From assembly GCF_947648125.1 (NCBI RefSeq), contig NZ_CANSMR010000007.1, positions 1 through 64,000 of the forward strand: DNA of 64,000 bases. The letters are read 5' to 3'. Shown here piece by piece: positions 8,830 through 19,129 of the stretch. Positions within the stretch are counted from its first letter, which is position 1. The number at the start of each line of letters is the position of its first letter. Position numbers and translations under genes: made by a program. Below the pieces are notes generated by a model that was given only the letters and a program-made list of their open reading frames with translations, made no database searches and had not been told where the DNA came from. The stretch comes from an uncultured Bradyrhizobium sp. GTDB lineage: Bacteria; Pseudomonadota; Alphaproteobacteria; Rhizobiales; Xanthobacteraceae.

Positions 8830-9102
8830 ATCGATCCAGTCCGGATTGTCCTTCTCAATTAGGGAGATTTTCCATGCGCGCGGCCATTTTTTCAGTCGCT
8901 TCTCGCGCTTGATCGCGTTCTCCGGATCATCGAATTGCTCGAAATAGACGAGCTTCGCCACGTCATATTTCTCAGTGAAACTCTCGATCGACTTCAACTT
9001 GTGCTCGCCCACACGGCGAATGAGATCATTTGTCACACCAATGTAGAGCGTGCCGCCGGTGCGGCTGGCGAGGATATAGACGTAGTAGCTGCGTGCCCCC
9101 AA
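8797..9102 (-). CDS. Small GIY-YIG endonuclease-domain protein
   Basis: 101-residue stand-alone GIY-YIG domain. The two halves of the motif are YVYILAS (YVY in place of GIY) and TLYIGVTNDLIRRVGEH, with the conserved Arg; the later family block KLVYFEQFDDPENAIKREK is also present. Members of this family (YhbQ/UPF0213-like) are single-domain nucleases of uncertain cellular role. The gene is bracketed by inverted repeat copies only 0 and 6 bases away, and its 3' end is duplicated at about 9280-9315. That suggests a small mobile or repeat-associated cassette. Confidence 0.9.
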   Translation of the reverse strand: MGARSYYVYILASRTGGTLYIGVTNDLIRRVGEHKLKSIESFTEKYDVAKLVYFEQFDDPENAIKREKRLKKWPRAWKISLIEKDNPDWIDLYPEIAAGGG

Positions 9103-9108
9103 ACTGCC

Positions 9109-9151
9109 GCCTCTGGGATACTGGATCGCCCGGTCAAGCCGGGCGATGACA
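9109..9151. repeat. Inverted repeat, right end of GIY-YIG cassette
   Basis: GCCTCTGGGATACTGGATCG then CCCGGTCAAGCCGGGCGATGAC, reverse complement of 8756-8796 with minor differences. It lies just upstream of the gene start. Confidence 0.85.
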
Positions 9152-9195
9152 GCTGATCATGCCGCACGATCTGCGGTCATCCAACATCACTAGGT

Positions 9196-9315
9196 GCGGT
9201 CATAGGGTCGGTGTTACCAGATTCAGCCGCAAAAAGACTGTCATCGCCCGGCTCGACCGGGCGATCCAGTATCCCAGAGGCCTATCCGCCACCTGCGGCT
9301 ATTTCGGGATAAAGC
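9196..9315. repeat. Direct repeat copy 2 with GIY-YIG 3' remnant
   Basis: Diverged copy of 8711-8829: GCGGTCATAGG, AGCCGCAAAAAGACTGTCAT, the palindromic unit and CCTATCCGCCACCTGCGGC. The last part equals the C-terminal codons of the GIY-YIG gene without the rest of it. Another half repeat (CCGGGCGATGACA) follows to 9327. Confidence 0.85.
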
Positions 9316-9371
9316 CGGGCGATGACACCGATTGGGTGGCGCGAGCGCGCCAAGCAACTTGTAAAGCACCA

Positions 9372-10580
9372 TCACTCCCCCGCCTGCAGCTTGCGCGGGG
9401 CGGGGAACAGGTCGGTGGCGGCAGGCTTGACGAAGCGGGGGACCTCGATCGGGGTCTCGGACTTGCTGAAGTCGAGCTCTTCGATGCGGCCGGCGCGCTT
9501 CTCGATCTTGTCGGCGGAGATCAGGATCTGCCTGACGTCCTCGTTGACCTGGCCGAAATGGGTCTGCAGCTTGAGCACGCGCTCGCGCAGCCGGCCGAGG
9601 TCGTCGCCGAGATGCATCACCTCGTTGCGGATCTGGTCGGCTGCGTCGCGGATGCGGGCGTCCTTCAGGATCTGCTGCATCACCTGGATCGCCAGCATCA
9701 GCAGCGAGGGCGACACCAGCACGACGCGCGCGCGATAGGCCTTCTGGATCACGTCGTCGAAGCCGTCATGGATTTCGGCATAGACCGATTCCGAGGGCAC
9801 GAACATCAGCGCGGTGTCCTGGGTCTCGCCCGGGATCAGGTACTTCTCCGCGATGTCGCTGACATGCTTCAGCACGTCGGCGCGCAGCCGCTGGCTGGCG
9901 AATTTGCGTTCCTCGTCGCTGCGCGCGTCGTGCAGCGCGGTCATGGCTTCCAGCGGGAATTTCGCGTCGATGCAGAGCGGGCGCTGGTCGGGCAGGAACA
10001 CCACGCAGTCCGGCCGCTTGCCTGACGTCAGCGTGTACTGGAACTCGAACGAGCCCTTCGGCATGCCGTCCTGGACGATCGCTTCCATCCGTGCCTGGCC
10101 GAATGCGCCGCGCGATTGCTTGTTGGCGAGCACGTCGCGCAACGTCGTGACCTGGGTGGTGAGCTCGTTGAGGTTCTTGTGCGCGTGATCGATGATGCCG
10201 AGCCGCTCGTGCAGCACGCGCAGCGAATCCATCGTGTTGCGGGTGGTCTGTTCCATCGATTGGCCGACCCGGTGGGTCACCGAATCGAGCCGCTCGTTGA
10301 CGGCGCGGGCCATCTCGGCCTGGCGGCCGGCCAGTGCCTGCCCCATCGCGTCGACCCGTCCTGAGGCCTCGCTCTGGGCCCGCAGCATGTCGGCAAGCCG
10401 CTCCTCCAGCTCGTCGGCGCGAATGGCCTGGGCCATCGCGAGTTCCGCGCCGCGCCGGCTGGCGCGCGCGATCACCACGGCGATGGCGAACAGCAGGATC
10501 AGCGCCAGCGCGCCAAGGCCGATCAAGGCGTCGGAGACACGGACCGGGAAGTCGCCAATCGTGAGCAGAATCTCATTCAT
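9372..10580 (-). CDS. rmuC: DNA recombination protein RmuC
   Basis: 402 residues from the ATG at 10580; the longer open frame to 10757 overlaps the def gene and its promoter and is unlikely. An N-terminal membrane anchor (ALIGLGALALILLFAIAVVI) is followed by a coiled coil rich in Ala/Glu/Arg, then the RmuC domain with DCVVFLPDQRPLCIDAKFPLE-like nuclease-fold residues. RmuC limits sequence inversions at short inverted repeats, by family knowledge. It is divergent from def, with a CtrA-type site in between. Confidence 0.93.
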   Translation of the reverse strand: MNEILLTIGDFPVRVSDALIGLGALALILLFAIAVVIARASRRGAELAMAQAIRADELEERLADMLRAQSEASGRVDAMGQALAGRQAEMARAVNERLDSVTHRVGQSMEQTTRNTMDSLRVLHERLGIIDHAHKNLNELTTQVTTLRDVLANKQSRGAFGQARMEAIVQDGMPKGSFEFQYTLTSGKRPDCVVFLPDQRPLCIDAKFPLEAMTALHDARSDEERKFASQRLRADVLKHVSDIAEKYLIPGETQDTALMFVPSESVYAEIHDGFDDVIQKAYRARVVLVSPSLLMLAIQVMQQILKDARIRDAADQIRNEVMHLGDDLGRLRERVLKLQTHFGQVNEDVRQILISADKIEKRAGRIEELDFSKSETPIEVPRFVKPAATDLFPAPRKLQAGE

Positions 10581-10660
10581 GGGGGCCGTTGTAGCCGATT
10601 CGGAGACGTCACCGAACGAAAAGGGAACATTTATGGTAAACACTCCCTTAAATTCCTTGG

Positions 10661-10700
10661 TTAATCTTGCGTAAAGAAACGTGGTTAAGGCCGCCTTAAC
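10661..10700. promoter_or_regulatory. Putative CtrA binding site(s)
   Basis: 10685-10700 reads TTAA-N7-TTAAC exactly, the consensus for the alphaproteobacterial cell-cycle regulator CtrA. A weaker TTAA-N7-TAAA lies 24 bases upstream (10661-10675). The same bases also form an 8-bp stem GGTTAAGG/CCTTAACC. The site is 50 bases before the def start codon and about 100 bases before the rmuC start. Function is inferred from motif and position only. Confidence 0.55.
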
Positions 10701-10750
10701 CGGTTCCTGAGCGCATTGACCCCATGAAGTCAGCAGCTTAAATCGCCGCC

Positions 10751-11278
10751 ATGGCATTACGAGAAATCATCATCCTGCCGGACAAGCAGTTGCGTCTGGT
10801 GTCGAAACCGATCGAGAAGGTGACGCCGGAGATCCGCAAGCTCGCCGACGACATGCTCGAGACCATGTATGACGCGCCCGGCATTGGGCTGGCGGCGATC
10901 CAGGTCGCGCAGCCGCTGCGGCTGATCACTATGGACCTCGCCAAGCGCGATGAGAACGGCGAGACCACGCCGCAGCCGCGGGTGTTCATCAATCCGGAGA
11001 TCATCTCGCACTCGGAAGAGCTGTCGGTCTACGAAGAGGGCTGCCTGTCGATCCCTGAATATTACGAGGAAGTCGAGCGCCCGGCGCGGGTGCGCCTGCG
11101 CTTCACCGACCTCGACGGCAAGCTGCATGAGGAGGATGCGGAAGGGCTTTACGCCACCTGCATCCAGCACGAGATCGACCATCTCAACGGCGTGCTGTTC
11201 GTGGACTATCTGTCGAAGCTCAAGCGCGACCGCGTCTTCAAGAAATTCGAGAAGGCCGCCAAGCGCGCGGCGGAGTAA
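10751..11278 (+). CDS. def: Peptide deformylase
   Basis: Metalloenzyme that removes the formyl group from new proteins. The 175-residue protein has all three motifs: [17 protein letters not shown] with the metal-ligand Cys, and QHEIDHLNG with the HExxH metal ligands and catalytic Glu. Length is normal for type 1 deformylases. It is followed by a repeat and then fmt and truA, the usual def-fmt pairing that adds and removes the formyl group. Confidence 0.97.
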   Translation: MALREIIILPDKQLRLVSKPIEKVTPEIRKLADDMLETMYDAPGIGLAAIQVAQPLRLITMDLAKRDENGETTPQPRVFINPEIISHSEELSVYEEGCLSIPEYYEEVERPARVRLRFTDLDGKLHEEDAEGLYATCIQHEIDHLNGVLFVDYLSKLKRDRVFKKFEKAAKRAAE

Positions 11279-11294
11279 CGGCGCGCACTCCGCC

Positions 11295-11380
11295 GTCATG
11301 CCCGGGCTTGACCCGGGCATCCACGTCTTCCTTCTGGGAGACCAAAGACGTGGATGGCCGGGACAAGCCCGGCCATGACG
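11295..11380. repeat. Palindromic repeat between def and fmt
   Basis: GTCATGCCCGGGCTTGACCC then GGGCATCCACGTCTT, and the complement AAGACGTGGATGGCCGGGAC then AAGCCCGGCCATGAC. It forms a long hairpin 33 bases before the fmt start. The same family is at 18011-18097. Confidence 0.8.
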
Positions 11381-11412
11381 AAGATTGGATCCTCCCGGAA
11401 GAATCTGACCGC

Positions 11413-12348
11413 ATGCCTCTCCGTCTGATCTTCATGGGCACGCCCGATTTCGCGGTGCCGACGCTGCTGGAGCTGGTGGCCCATGGCCACGAGGTCGTGG
11501 CGGTTTACACCCGCGCGCCGAAGCCGGGCGGCCGGCGCGGCTTGCAGTTGCAGCCGACGCCGGTCGAGCAGGAGGCACGCCGCCTCGGCATTCCCGTGCT
11601 GACGCCGAAAACGCTGAAGACATCGGAAGCGCTCGACGAGTTTCGCGCGCATGACGCGGATGCCGCCGTGGTCGTCGCCTATGGCATGATCCTGCCACAA
11701 GCGATCCTCGATGCGCCGAAGCTCGGCTGCTTCAACCTGCATGCTTCGCTGTTGCCGCGCTGGCGCGGCGCCGCGCCGATCAACCGCGCCATCATGGCGG
11801 GCGATGCCGAAAGCGGCGTGATGGTGATGAAGATGGATGTCGGCCTTGACACCGGCGACGTCGCGATGGCCGAGCGGCTGCCGATCTCGGACGGCATGAC
11901 GGCATCCGACCTGCACGACGCGCTGGCGCCGCTCGGCGCCGATCTGATGGTGCGCGCGATGGGTGGGCTGCAGCGCGGCGGGTTGCAGCTGACCAAGCAG
12001 AGCGCGGACGGCGTCACCTATGCCGCCAAGATCGAGAAGGCCGAGGCGCGGATCGACTGGAGGCAGCCGGCGCATGCGGTGCTGCGGCACATTCACGGGC
12101 TGTCGCCGTTTCCCGGCGCCTGGTGCGAGCTTTTGGGCGAGGGTGAGCCGGTGCGGCTGAAAATCCTGCGCTGCGAATTGGCGAAAGGCGCGGGCGAACC
12201 GGGCGATGTGCTCGACGACAATTTTGCGATCGCCTGCGGTGATGGCGCGGTCCGGATCCTCGAACTGCAGCGCGCCGGCAAGGCGCCGATGAAGGCGGCG
12301 GACTTCCTGCGCGGCACGCCGCTGAAGCCGCCCGCGCGGCTCGCCTGA
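11413..12348 (+). CDS. fmt: Methionyl-tRNA formyltransferase
   Basis: Formylates initiator Met-tRNA with 10-formyl-tetrahydrofolate. The protein is 311 residues from the ATG at 11413; the upstream open frame from 11308 runs through the repeat. The start is followed by [14 protein letters not shown]. The active site [16 protein letters not shown] (catalytic Asn about 108 and His about 110) and DVGLDTGDV with the catalytic Asp are present, followed by the C-terminal OB-like domain. The stop codon overlaps the truA start as TGATG. Confidence 0.97.
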   Translation: MPLRLIFMGTPDFAVPTLLELVAHGHEVVAVYTRAPKPGGRRGLQLQPTPVEQEARRLGIPVLTPKTLKTSEALDEFRAHDADAAVVVAYGMILPQAILDAPKLGCFNLHASLLPRWRGAAPINRAIMAGDAESGVMVMKMDVGLDTGDVAMAERLPISDGMTASDLHDALAPLGADLMVRAMGGLQRGGLQLTKQSADGVTYAAKIEKAEARIDWRQPAHAVLRHIHGLSPFPGAWCELLGEGEPVRLKILRCELAKGAGEPGDVLDDNFAIACGDGAVRILELQRAGKAPMKAADFLRGTPLKPPARLA

Positions 12349-13085
12349 TGCCCCGCTACAAGCTCACCATCGAATATGACGGCACGCCGTTCTCCGGCTG
12401 GCAGATCCAGGACACCGCGCCGACCGTGCAGGGCGCGCTGGAGACGGCGGTCAAGGCGATCTGCGGCGAGGACGTGCGCGTCCACGGCGCAGGGCGTACC
12501 GATGCCGGCGTGCATGCGCGCGGCCAGGTCGCGCATTGCGACATCGCCAAGCATTTCCCGCCCGGCCGCTTCCGCGACGGGCTGAACGCGCATCTGCGGC
12601 CGAATCCGATCGGCGTGCTCGCGGCCGATATCGTGCCCGACGAATTCGAGGCGCGGTTCTCGGCGATCAAGCGGCACTATCTCTATCGCATCACCAACAC
12701 TCGCGCGAACCTCGCGCTCGACATCGGCCGCGTCTGGCGCGTGCCGCGCGCGCTCGATGCTGACGCGATGCACGAGGCCGCGCAGCGACTGCTTGGCAAG
12801 CACGATTTCACCACCTTCCGCGACACCGAGTGCCAGGCCAAGTCGCCGGAGAAGACGCTCGATCAGCTCGACGTCATGCGCGAGGGCGACGCCATCAACA
12901 TCGTGACGTCGGCGCGCTCGTTCCTGCACAGCCAGGTGCGCTCGATGGTGGGCTCGCTGGTCTGGGTCGGTGAGGGCCGCTGGAGCGCGGACGATCTCTT
13001 TGGCGCGCTCGCCGCCCGCAACCGCGCCGCCTGCGGCCCCGTCGCGCCGCCGGACGGGCTCTATCTGATGCGGGTGGATTATTAG
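12348..13085 (+). CDS. truA: tRNA pseudouridine synthase A
   Basis: Makes pseudouridine at positions 38-40 of the tRNA anticodon arm. The 245-residue protein carries the TruA motif [11 protein letters not shown] with the nucleophile Asp at about residue 52, and the C-terminal [15 protein letters not shown] block. Translation is probably coupled to fmt through the TGATG overlap. A palindromic repeat follows 18 bases after the stop. Confidence 0.97.
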   Translation: MPRYKLTIEYDGTPFSGWQIQDTAPTVQGALETAVKAICGEDVRVHGAGRTDAGVHARGQVAHCDIAKHFPPGRFRDGLNAHLRPNPIGVLAADIVPDEFEARFSAIKRHYLYRITNTRANLALDIGRVWRVPRALDADAMHEAAQRLLGKHDFTTFRDTECQAKSPEKTLDQLDVMREGDAINIVTSARSFLHSQVRSMVGSLVWVGEGRWSADDLFGALAARNRAACGPVAPPDGLYLMRVDY

Positions 13086-13102
13086 GCGGTGTGAATGATC
13101 TG

Positions 13103-13186
13103 GTAGGATGGGTAGAGCGAAGCGAAACCCATCACCTCGAATCCGTGGTGCACATGATGGGTTTCGCTGCGCTCTACCCATCCTAC
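13103..13186. repeat. Palindromic repeat 3' of truA
   Basis: GTAGGATGGGTAGAGCGAAG then CGAAACCCATCA pairs with TGATGGGTTTCGCTGCGCTC then TACCCATCCTAC, with one mismatch in the arms and a 20-base loop. This is a widespread bacterial palindromic unit and may act as a transcript end. Confidence 0.85.
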
Positions 13187-13287
13187 GGACTAGCACGCTG
13201 TATCTGGTGCGGGTGAATTACAGGTGACCCCAATCCCTACTGTGCATGGGGTTGTTTTCGATGTTTTTGTCCAGCCGAGCGGCTGGA

Positions 13288-14442
13288 TTACGCAAAATAC
13301 CTGTCCAGCACGCCGCGATAGATCTTCGTCAGCTTCTCCAGATCGGCCACCGGCGTGCGCTCGTCGATCTGGTGCATGGTCTGGCCGACCAGGCCGAATT
13401 CGATCACCGGGCAATAGCTGGAGATGAAGCGCGCGTCCGAGGTGCCGCCCGAGGTGGACAGCTCCGGCTTGCGGCCGGTGATCTCCTCGATCGCGGCGAC
13501 CGCAAGATCGGTGAACGGGCCGGGCTGGGTCACGAACACGTTCGAGTTCGACGGCATCCAGTCGATATGGGCGCGGATGCGGTTGCCGCAGGCTTTGGCC
13601 AGCCGCTCGTCGACCAGCTGCCGCAGGCTTTCCTGGGTGTGGTTGTCGTTGTAGCGGATGTTGAACTTCGCCCGCGCCTGGCCGGGGATCACATTGCTTG
13701 CGGTGTTGCCGACATCGACCGTGGTGAATTCGAGGTTGCTGGCCTGGAATTGCGCACTGCCGTGATCGAGCGGCTCGTCGCTCAGCGCCACGATCAGCCG
13801 CGAGATATCCGGCACCGGGTTCGAGGCGCGGTGAGGATAGGCGACGTGGCCCTGCACGCCATCGACAATGAGCGTGCCGGACTGCGAGCCGCGCCGGCCG
13901 ATCTTGATCATGTCGCCGAGCACCTCGACATTCGAGGGCTCGCCAAGCACGCAATGGTCGAACTTCTCGCCGCGGTCGGCGCACCATTTCAACAGCTTGA
14001 CGGTGCCGTTGATCGAGACGTCTTCCTCATCGCCGGTGATCAGGAAGGAGATCGAGCCGTTTGCCTTGCCGGCATGATCCTGCAGATACTGCAGCACGGC
14101 GGCGACGCTGCAGGCGATGCCGCCCTTCATGTCGACGGCGCCGCGGCCGTAGAGATAGCCGTCCTTGACCTCGCCGGAGAACGCGCCGAGCGTCCACGCC
14201 GCTTCATCGCCCGGCGGCACCACGTCGGTATGGCCGGCAAAGGTGATATGCGGTGCCGTGCTGCCGATGCGGGCATAGAGATTGTCGACATCGGCCGTGC
14301 CGGGCTCGGAGAACGTCACGCGGTGGACGTGGAAGCCCGCGTTTTTCAGCAAATTTTCAAGAACGCCAAGCGCGCCGGCGTCGGCCGGGGTGACGGAGGG
14401 GCAGCGAACCAGATCGCGGGTAATCGAGACGGCATCACTCAT
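13288..14442 (-). CDS. dapE: Succinyl-diaminopimelate desuccinylase
   Basis: Zinc-dependent M20-family hydrolase of the lysine/meso-diaminopimelate pathway, 384 residues. Metal and catalytic residues are visible in [12 protein letters not shown] (His, Asp), [10 protein letters not shown] (bridging Asp), ITGDEED (general base Glu) and the C-terminal SGGTSDARF. It is upstream of a DUF805 gene and dapD on the same strand order (dapD, DUF805, dapE), so two steps of DAP synthesis are clustered. Confidence 0.96.
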   Translation of the reverse strand: MSDAVSITRDLVRCPSVTPADAGALGVLENLLKNAGFHVHRVTFSEPGTADVDNLYARIGSTAPHITFAGHTDVVPPGDEAAWTLGAFSGEVKDGYLYGRGAVDMKGGIACSVAAVLQYLQDHAGKANGSISFLITGDEEDVSINGTVKLLKWCADRGEKFDHCVLGEPSNVEVLGDMIKIGRRGSQSGTLIVDGVQGHVAYPHRASNPVPDISRLIVALSDEPLDHGSAQFQASNLEFTTVDVGNTASNVIPGQARAKFNIRYNDNHTQESLRQLVDERLAKACGNRIRAHIDWMPSNSNVFVTQPGPFTDLAVAAIEEITGRKPELSTSGGTSDARFISSYCPVIEFGLVGQTMHQIDERTPVADLEKLTKIYRGVLDRYFA

Positions 14443-14491
14443 GCGCCTCGCTTAACACGTCACACCGCGGGTGGACCAGCTTTGTGCGGCA

Positions 14492-15076
14492 TCATTCGAG
14501 CTCGCTCTGCTGATCCCAGCCCTGCCTGGAGCGCGACCCGTTGCCGCGGTCGCCGCCTCGGCTCACATGGGTTTTTCCAAGCGGATTGGGGCCATAGCGA
14601 TTGGGGTACGAGGTGCCGGGCAGAAAGGCGAGCTCGATGAAGCCCCAGATATAGAGCACGAAGACGATCGCGCCCGCGGCCATCACCCAGTAGGAATCAT
14701 CGGGAAGCCGGTCCGAGAATTGGCTCATGAGGCCCGGGATCGCGAAGAACGGGACCATCCACCAGCCGCTTCTGTCGCGGTCGTGCAGGCGCTTGATCGA
14801 GACCGCGATATAGACCCAGACGAACAGCACTGTCCCGCTGGCCTTGACCAGCAGCGTGGGCAATCGGGCAAGGGTCAGCGATCTGTAGCTGTCCGGGTCG
14901 AACACCCGGAAGATGTCGTCGACATTGAAGCCAAACCCGTCCTTGCCGCCGAGCCCTGCCGAGATCACCAGCGCGGCCAGGAATATCATCCAGCACACGA
15001 TGATCAGCGCTGCGAGCCAGAACTTGGCCCGGTTGACGCGGCCCTTGAAGCCGAACAGGTAATTGGCCCAGTCCAT
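14492..15076 (-). CDS. DUF805 membrane protein
   Basis: 194 residues with about four hydrophobic helices. The start FGFKGRVNRAKFWLA and the middle SIKRLHDRDRSGWW are the hallmark blocks of the DUF805 family of inner-membrane proteins, whose function is not established. The hydrophilic tail is Gly/Arg/Ser-rich. It lies between dapD and dapE on the same strand and may be co-transcribed with them. Confidence 0.9.
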   Translation of the reverse strand: MDWANYLFGFKGRVNRAKFWLAALIIVCWMIFLAALVISAGLGGKDGFGFNVDDIFRVFDPDSYRSLTLARLPTLLVKASGTVLFVWVYIAVSIKRLHDRDRSGWWMVPFFAIPGLMSQFSDRLPDDSYWVMAAGAIVFVLYIWGFIELAFLPGTSYPNRYGPNPLGKTHVSRGGDRGNGSRSRQGWDQQSELE

Positions 15077-15146
15077 GAAAAACTCCGGACAGCAGCAATG
15101 TTTCGCGGCCCGGAGTTTTGTCGGCGTCAGATCGAAATTGGTTCGA

Positions 15147-15992
<846 letters not shown>

Positions 15993-16078
15993 CGGGACAA
16001 TCCTTGGGCGTATCGGGGATATGACGGGAATTTTGCAGGGCTTTTTCGGAATTTGGGGCTGCGGAGTCAAGGCAAACT

Positions 16079-16114
16079 CCCACGTCGTCCTGGCGCAGGC
16101 CCGGACGACGTGGG
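16079..16114. terminator. Strong hairpin 3' of the HAD gene
   Basis: CCCACGTCGTCC (16079-16090) and GGACGACGTGGG (16103-16114) form a perfect 12-bp stem with a 12-base loop, seven bases beyond the stop of the minus-strand HAD gene. There is no T-run, so it may be a repeat used as an mRNA end rather than a classical terminator. Confidence 0.5.
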
Positions 16115-16120
16115 GAGAGA

Positions 16121-16813
16121 TCAGGGCTTCAGCCGCTGCAAGAACCCGGTGAGATCGTCCGTGACGTGGTCGACATAGGCGGCGTCGCGGCCTTCGAGCT
16201 CCCAGGTCTCGCGCACCACCTCCTGGCTGCCGTCGGGCACCACCAGCACGGTGGTCATGCCGAGCTCATGCGGCACCACCAGATTGCGCGCGAGGTCCTC
16301 GAACATCGCAGCCTTCGACGGATCGACGTCGTGGAGCCTGAGGAACTTCTGGTAGGTCTGCGGCGCCGGTTTCGGCTCGAGGTCGGCGGCGATGATGTCG
16401 AACACGCCGTCGAAATGGTTGGAGATGCCGAGCCGGCCCAGCACCGCGTCGACATGATCGACCGAGCCGTTGGTCAGAATCAGCTTGCGCCCCGGCAGCT
16501 TGGCGATCGCAGCGCCCATTGTCGGATTCGGCTGCAACGGCGAATGGTCGATCTTGTGCACATAGGCGAGATAGTCGTCGGCCTGCACGCCGTGCTCGGT
16601 CATCATGCCGCGCATCGTGGTGCCGTAGCGCAGGTAATAGTCCTTCTGCAGCCGCCGTGCTTCCTCGGGCGAGATCTTCAGCCAGTTGCCGACGAACTCG
16701 CCGATCCGCGCATCGACCTGCTGCCACAGATTGACGTGATGCGGGTACAGCGTGTTGTCGAGGTCGAACACCCAGGTCTCGACATGGCCGAAGCTGCGGG
16801 GAGTTTTAGTCAT
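16121..16813 (-). CDS. HAD-superfamily pyrimidine 5'-nucleotidase-like hydrolase
   Basis: Cytoplasmic haloacid-dehalogenase fold phosphatase, 230 residues from the ATG at 16813. Motif [13 protein letters not shown] contains the nucleophile and acid Asp residues; motif II is [11 protein letters not shown]; motif III/IV lies around the Lys in [14 protein letters not shown] and the Asp in MFEDLARN. The pattern DLDNTLY and this length are typical of the pyrimidine 5'-nucleotidase branch (SDT1/YjjG-like). A repeat pair lies immediately upstream. Confidence 0.88.
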   Translation of the reverse strand: MTKTPRSFGHVETWVFDLDNTLYPHHVNLWQQVDARIGEFVGNWLKISPEEARRLQKDYYLRYGTTMRGMMTEHGVQADDYLAYVHKIDHSPLQPNPTMGAAIAKLPGRKLILTNGSVDHVDAVLGRLGISNHFDGVFDIIAADLEPKPAPQTYQKFLRLHDVDPSKAAMFEDLARNLVVPHELGMTTVLVVPDGSQEVVRETWELEGRDAAYVDHVTDDLTGFLQRLKP

Positions 16814-16827
16814 GGCTTTCTCCGCGT

Positions 16828-16964
16828 GTCGTCCCTGCGAAAGCAGGGACCCATACGCCGTGCCGGTCATTATTGAGCAAGATGGGAGTAACCTTCGCTT
16901 GGGGACATAGACAACTGCAAAACGTAGGTCTGTGGTTATGGGTCCCTGCTTTCGCAGGGACGAC
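16828..16964. repeat. 27-base perfect inverted repeat
   Basis: GTCGTCCCTGCGAAAGCAGG then GACCCAT (16828-16854) is repeated in reverse complement at 16938-16964, separated by 83 bases. It begins 14 bases upstream of the HAD start codon and ends close to the stop of the DUF1036 gene. Confidence 0.8.
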
Positions 16965-16975
16965 GAAAGAAGCAG

Positions 16976-17977
16976 TCACGGCATCGCAAAGCGCAGCGTC
17001 TTGCCGCCGCTGGTCATGTCGACGGTGGTGAAGCCGAGCGCGATGAGGCCGCGGGTCGCGCAGTCGCCCTGCTCGTTGACCTCGAACTTGCTTTCGCGGG
17101 TGCAGAGCAGCACCGCGCCGCCCCAGTTCAGCGGCTTGTCCTTGATGCGGATGGCGCGGTTGTCGCCGTCGACGGCTTCCGCGAAGGAATAGATCTGCTT
17201 CGGCGTGCCCGACACGTCGGGGTGCAGGCATTTGCCGGGGTCGATCCGATACCAGCCGCGGCTGGTCACCATCTTGCCGTCGTCGGTCGCAACCGCGGCC
17301 ATCACCTTGTGCGGCGTGTCGTTGCACCAGGTCAGTCCCGACGGCGAGGGCTTCTGCACGGCATCGACCATGGTGGTGAAGAAGTTCGGCGACTGCACGA
17401 TGTCGCTGGCAAGCCCGCGGCTCTTGAGGAATGCGGAGAGCGCGCTCTGGGTCTTCGGCCCGTCGACGCCGTCGATCGGCGCCGCGTCATAGCCTGCGAT
17501 CACCAAGAGGCGCTGGATGCCGGCGAGCCGCGCCTGCTCGTCGTCATACTCGCTGTCTTCGGCGAGATAGGCGACAAGATTGCCGTCATCGGTCTGCGTC
17601 GGCGTAATCTGGGTGAACTGCGCCGGTGTCTGGCCGGAGCGGCATTGCCGCGCGGCGGCGATCACGAAATTGTCCTGCGCGACGCAGAGTGTGTCGGTGC
17701 CGTTCTGCGGGATCGGCGACGCGCCGTAGACGCCGAGGGCGCGCGCATTGAGCAGCACGCGGTCCGCGGTGAGCGCACCCTGCACCACGACGCGGCAGGT
17801 GGCGGGATCGATCCGGAACCAGCCGCGCGTCGCTGTCGCGGCCTTGTCGTCGATGCCGATCGCGGCCTCGATCACATAGCTCATGCGGTTGCAGAGCTTG
17901 AGATCGGCATGCGCCGGCGCCGCCGAGAACAGGAACGAAGCCACAGTAGCAGGCAGCGGCATCAGAATGCGTGTCAC
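16976..17977 (-). CDS. Periplasmic protein with two DUF1036-type domains and a peptidoglycan-binding-like segment
   Basis: About 333 residues. I prefer the GTG at 17977, giving a signal peptide ending SAAPAHA; the ATG at 17962 is the alternative. Two copies of a DUF1036-like block are seen: CNRMSYVIEAAIGIDD...RGWFRIDPATC near the N-terminus and CNDTPHKVMAAVATDD...RGWYRIDPGKC near the C-terminus. Between them, IQRLLVIAGYDAAPIDGVDG then PKTQSALSAFL matches the peptidoglycan-binding type 1 repeat. Role unknown, probably envelope. The open frame upstream of 17977 is translated palindromic repeat. Confidence 0.82.
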   Translation of the reverse strand: MTRILMPLPATVASFLFSAAPAHADLKLCNRMSYVIEAAIGIDDKAATATRGWFRIDPATCRVVVQGALTADRVLLNARALGVYGASPIPQNGTDTLCVAQDNFVIAAARQCRSGQTPAQFTQITPTQTDDGNLVAYLAEDSEYDDEQARLAGIQRLLVIAGYDAAPIDGVDGPKTQSALSAFLKSRGLASDIVQSPNFFTTMVDAVQKPSPSGLTWCNDTPHKVMAAVATDDGKMVTSRGWYRIDPGKCLHPDVSGTPKQIYSFAEAVDGDNRAIRIKDKPLNWGGAVLLCTRESKFEVNEQGDCATRGLIALGFTTVDMTSGGKTLRFAMP

Positions 17978-18010
17978 TGCAGAGCGGTGACGTCGCGGCG
18001 TCCTCTGGTC

Positions 18011-18097
18011 GTCATGCCCGGGCTTGTCCCGGGCACCCACGTCTTTCTCTCGGCCGGCAAACAAGACGTGGATGGCCGGGACAAGCCCGGCCATGAC
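18011..18097. repeat. Palindromic repeat between argB and the DUF1036 gene
   Basis: GTCATGCCCGGGCTTGTCCC then GGGCACCCACGTCTT opposite AAGACGTGGATGGCCGGGAC then AAGCCCGGCCATGAC. It is the same family as the unit at 11295-11380. Confidence 0.82.
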
Positions 18098-18126
18098 GGC
18101 CCATATGCGCGTCGCCGTCCTTGCCA

Positions 18127-19020
18127 TTACTTATGGATCAGCGTGCCGGTGCCCTGGTTGGTGAAGAGCTCGAGCAGCACCGCGTGCTGGGTCTTGCCGT
18201 CGATGATGACGACACCCTGCACGCCCTGTTCGAGCGCGTAGATGCAGGTCTCGACCTTCGGGATCATGCCGCCGGAAATCGTGCCGTCGGCGATCAGCTT
18301 GCGGGCTTCCTTGATCGACAGGTCCGGAATCAGCTTCTTGGACTTGTCGAGCACGCCGGGCACGTCGGTCAGCAACAGCAGGCGCTTGGCCTTCAATGCG
18401 CCCGCGATCGCGCCGGCAAAGGTGTCGGCGTTGATGTTCAGCGTCTGGCCGTCCTGCGAGGTCGCCAGCGGCGCCAGCACCGGGATCAGCTCATAGCCGA
18501 TCAGCTGATTGAGCAGCGTGAGGTCGACCTTCTCGGGGTCGCCGACGAAGCCGAGATCGACCGCCTTCTCGATGTTGGAATCGGGATCGACCATGGTGCG
18601 CGTCGTCTTCGACGCCTTCACCATGTTGCCGTCCTTGCCGGAGAGGCCCACGGCCTTGCCGCCGGCCTCGTTGATGTAGCCGACGATCTGCTTGTTGACC
18701 GAGCCCGCCAGCACCATCTCGACGATCTCGATGGTCGCGGCATCGGTGATGCGCAGCCCCGCGGCGAATTCCGACTGGATGCCGAGGCGTTTCAGCATGG
18801 TCGCGATCTGCGGCCCGCCGCCATGTACGACCACCGGATTGATCGCGGTCTGCTCGAGCAGCACGATGTCGCGCGCGAACGCCTTGGCGGTGTCCTCGGC
18901 GCCCATGGCATGGCCGCCATATTTAATGACGATGGTTTCCTCGTCATACTCCTGCATGTGCGGCAGCGCCTCGGACAGGATGCGGGCCTGATCGAGCGGG
19001 CTGATGTGCTGGTCGGTCAT
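18127..19020 (-). CDS. argB: Acetylglutamate kinase
   Basis: Second enzyme of arginine synthesis, phosphorylating N-acetylglutamate. The 297-residue protein has the amino-acid-kinase features [11 protein letters not shown] (phosphate-binding Lys and Gly loop), [14 protein letters not shown] and [13 protein letters not shown], plus the C-terminal SGGMIPKVE. The N-terminal helix before the first strand is the extension linked to hexamer formation and arginine feedback in such enzymes. It ends just before the repeat and DUF1036 gene. Confidence 0.97.
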   Translation of the reverse strand: MTDQHISPLDQARILSEALPHMQEYDEETIVIKYGGHAMGAEDTAKAFARDIVLLEQTAINPVVVHGGGPQIATMLKRLGIQSEFAAGLRITDAATIEIVEMVLAGSVNKQIVGYINEAGGKAVGLSGKDGNMVKASKTTRTMVDPDSNIEKAVDLGFVGDPEKVDLTLLNQLIGYELIPVLAPLATSQDGQTLNINADTFAGAIAGALKAKRLLLLTDVPGVLDKSKKLIPDLSIKEARKLIADGTISGGMIPKVETCIYALEQGVQGVVIIDGKTQHAVLLELFTNQGTGTLIHK

Positions 19021-19129
19021 GGGGCTGGTCTCACGTCAGCGGAGGGACGGGCGCGTTTCTATCTGATTGCCGGGCAGGGCGCAAAGCTGTCTTCAAACCT
19101 CTCCCACAAGGGGAGAAGGAAGGCAGTGA

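Noticed and set aside
17978-18127. N-terminal extension of the DUF1036 gene
   Set aside because: The added residues are translated palindromic repeat (18011-18097), not protein-like, and would sit before the signal peptide.
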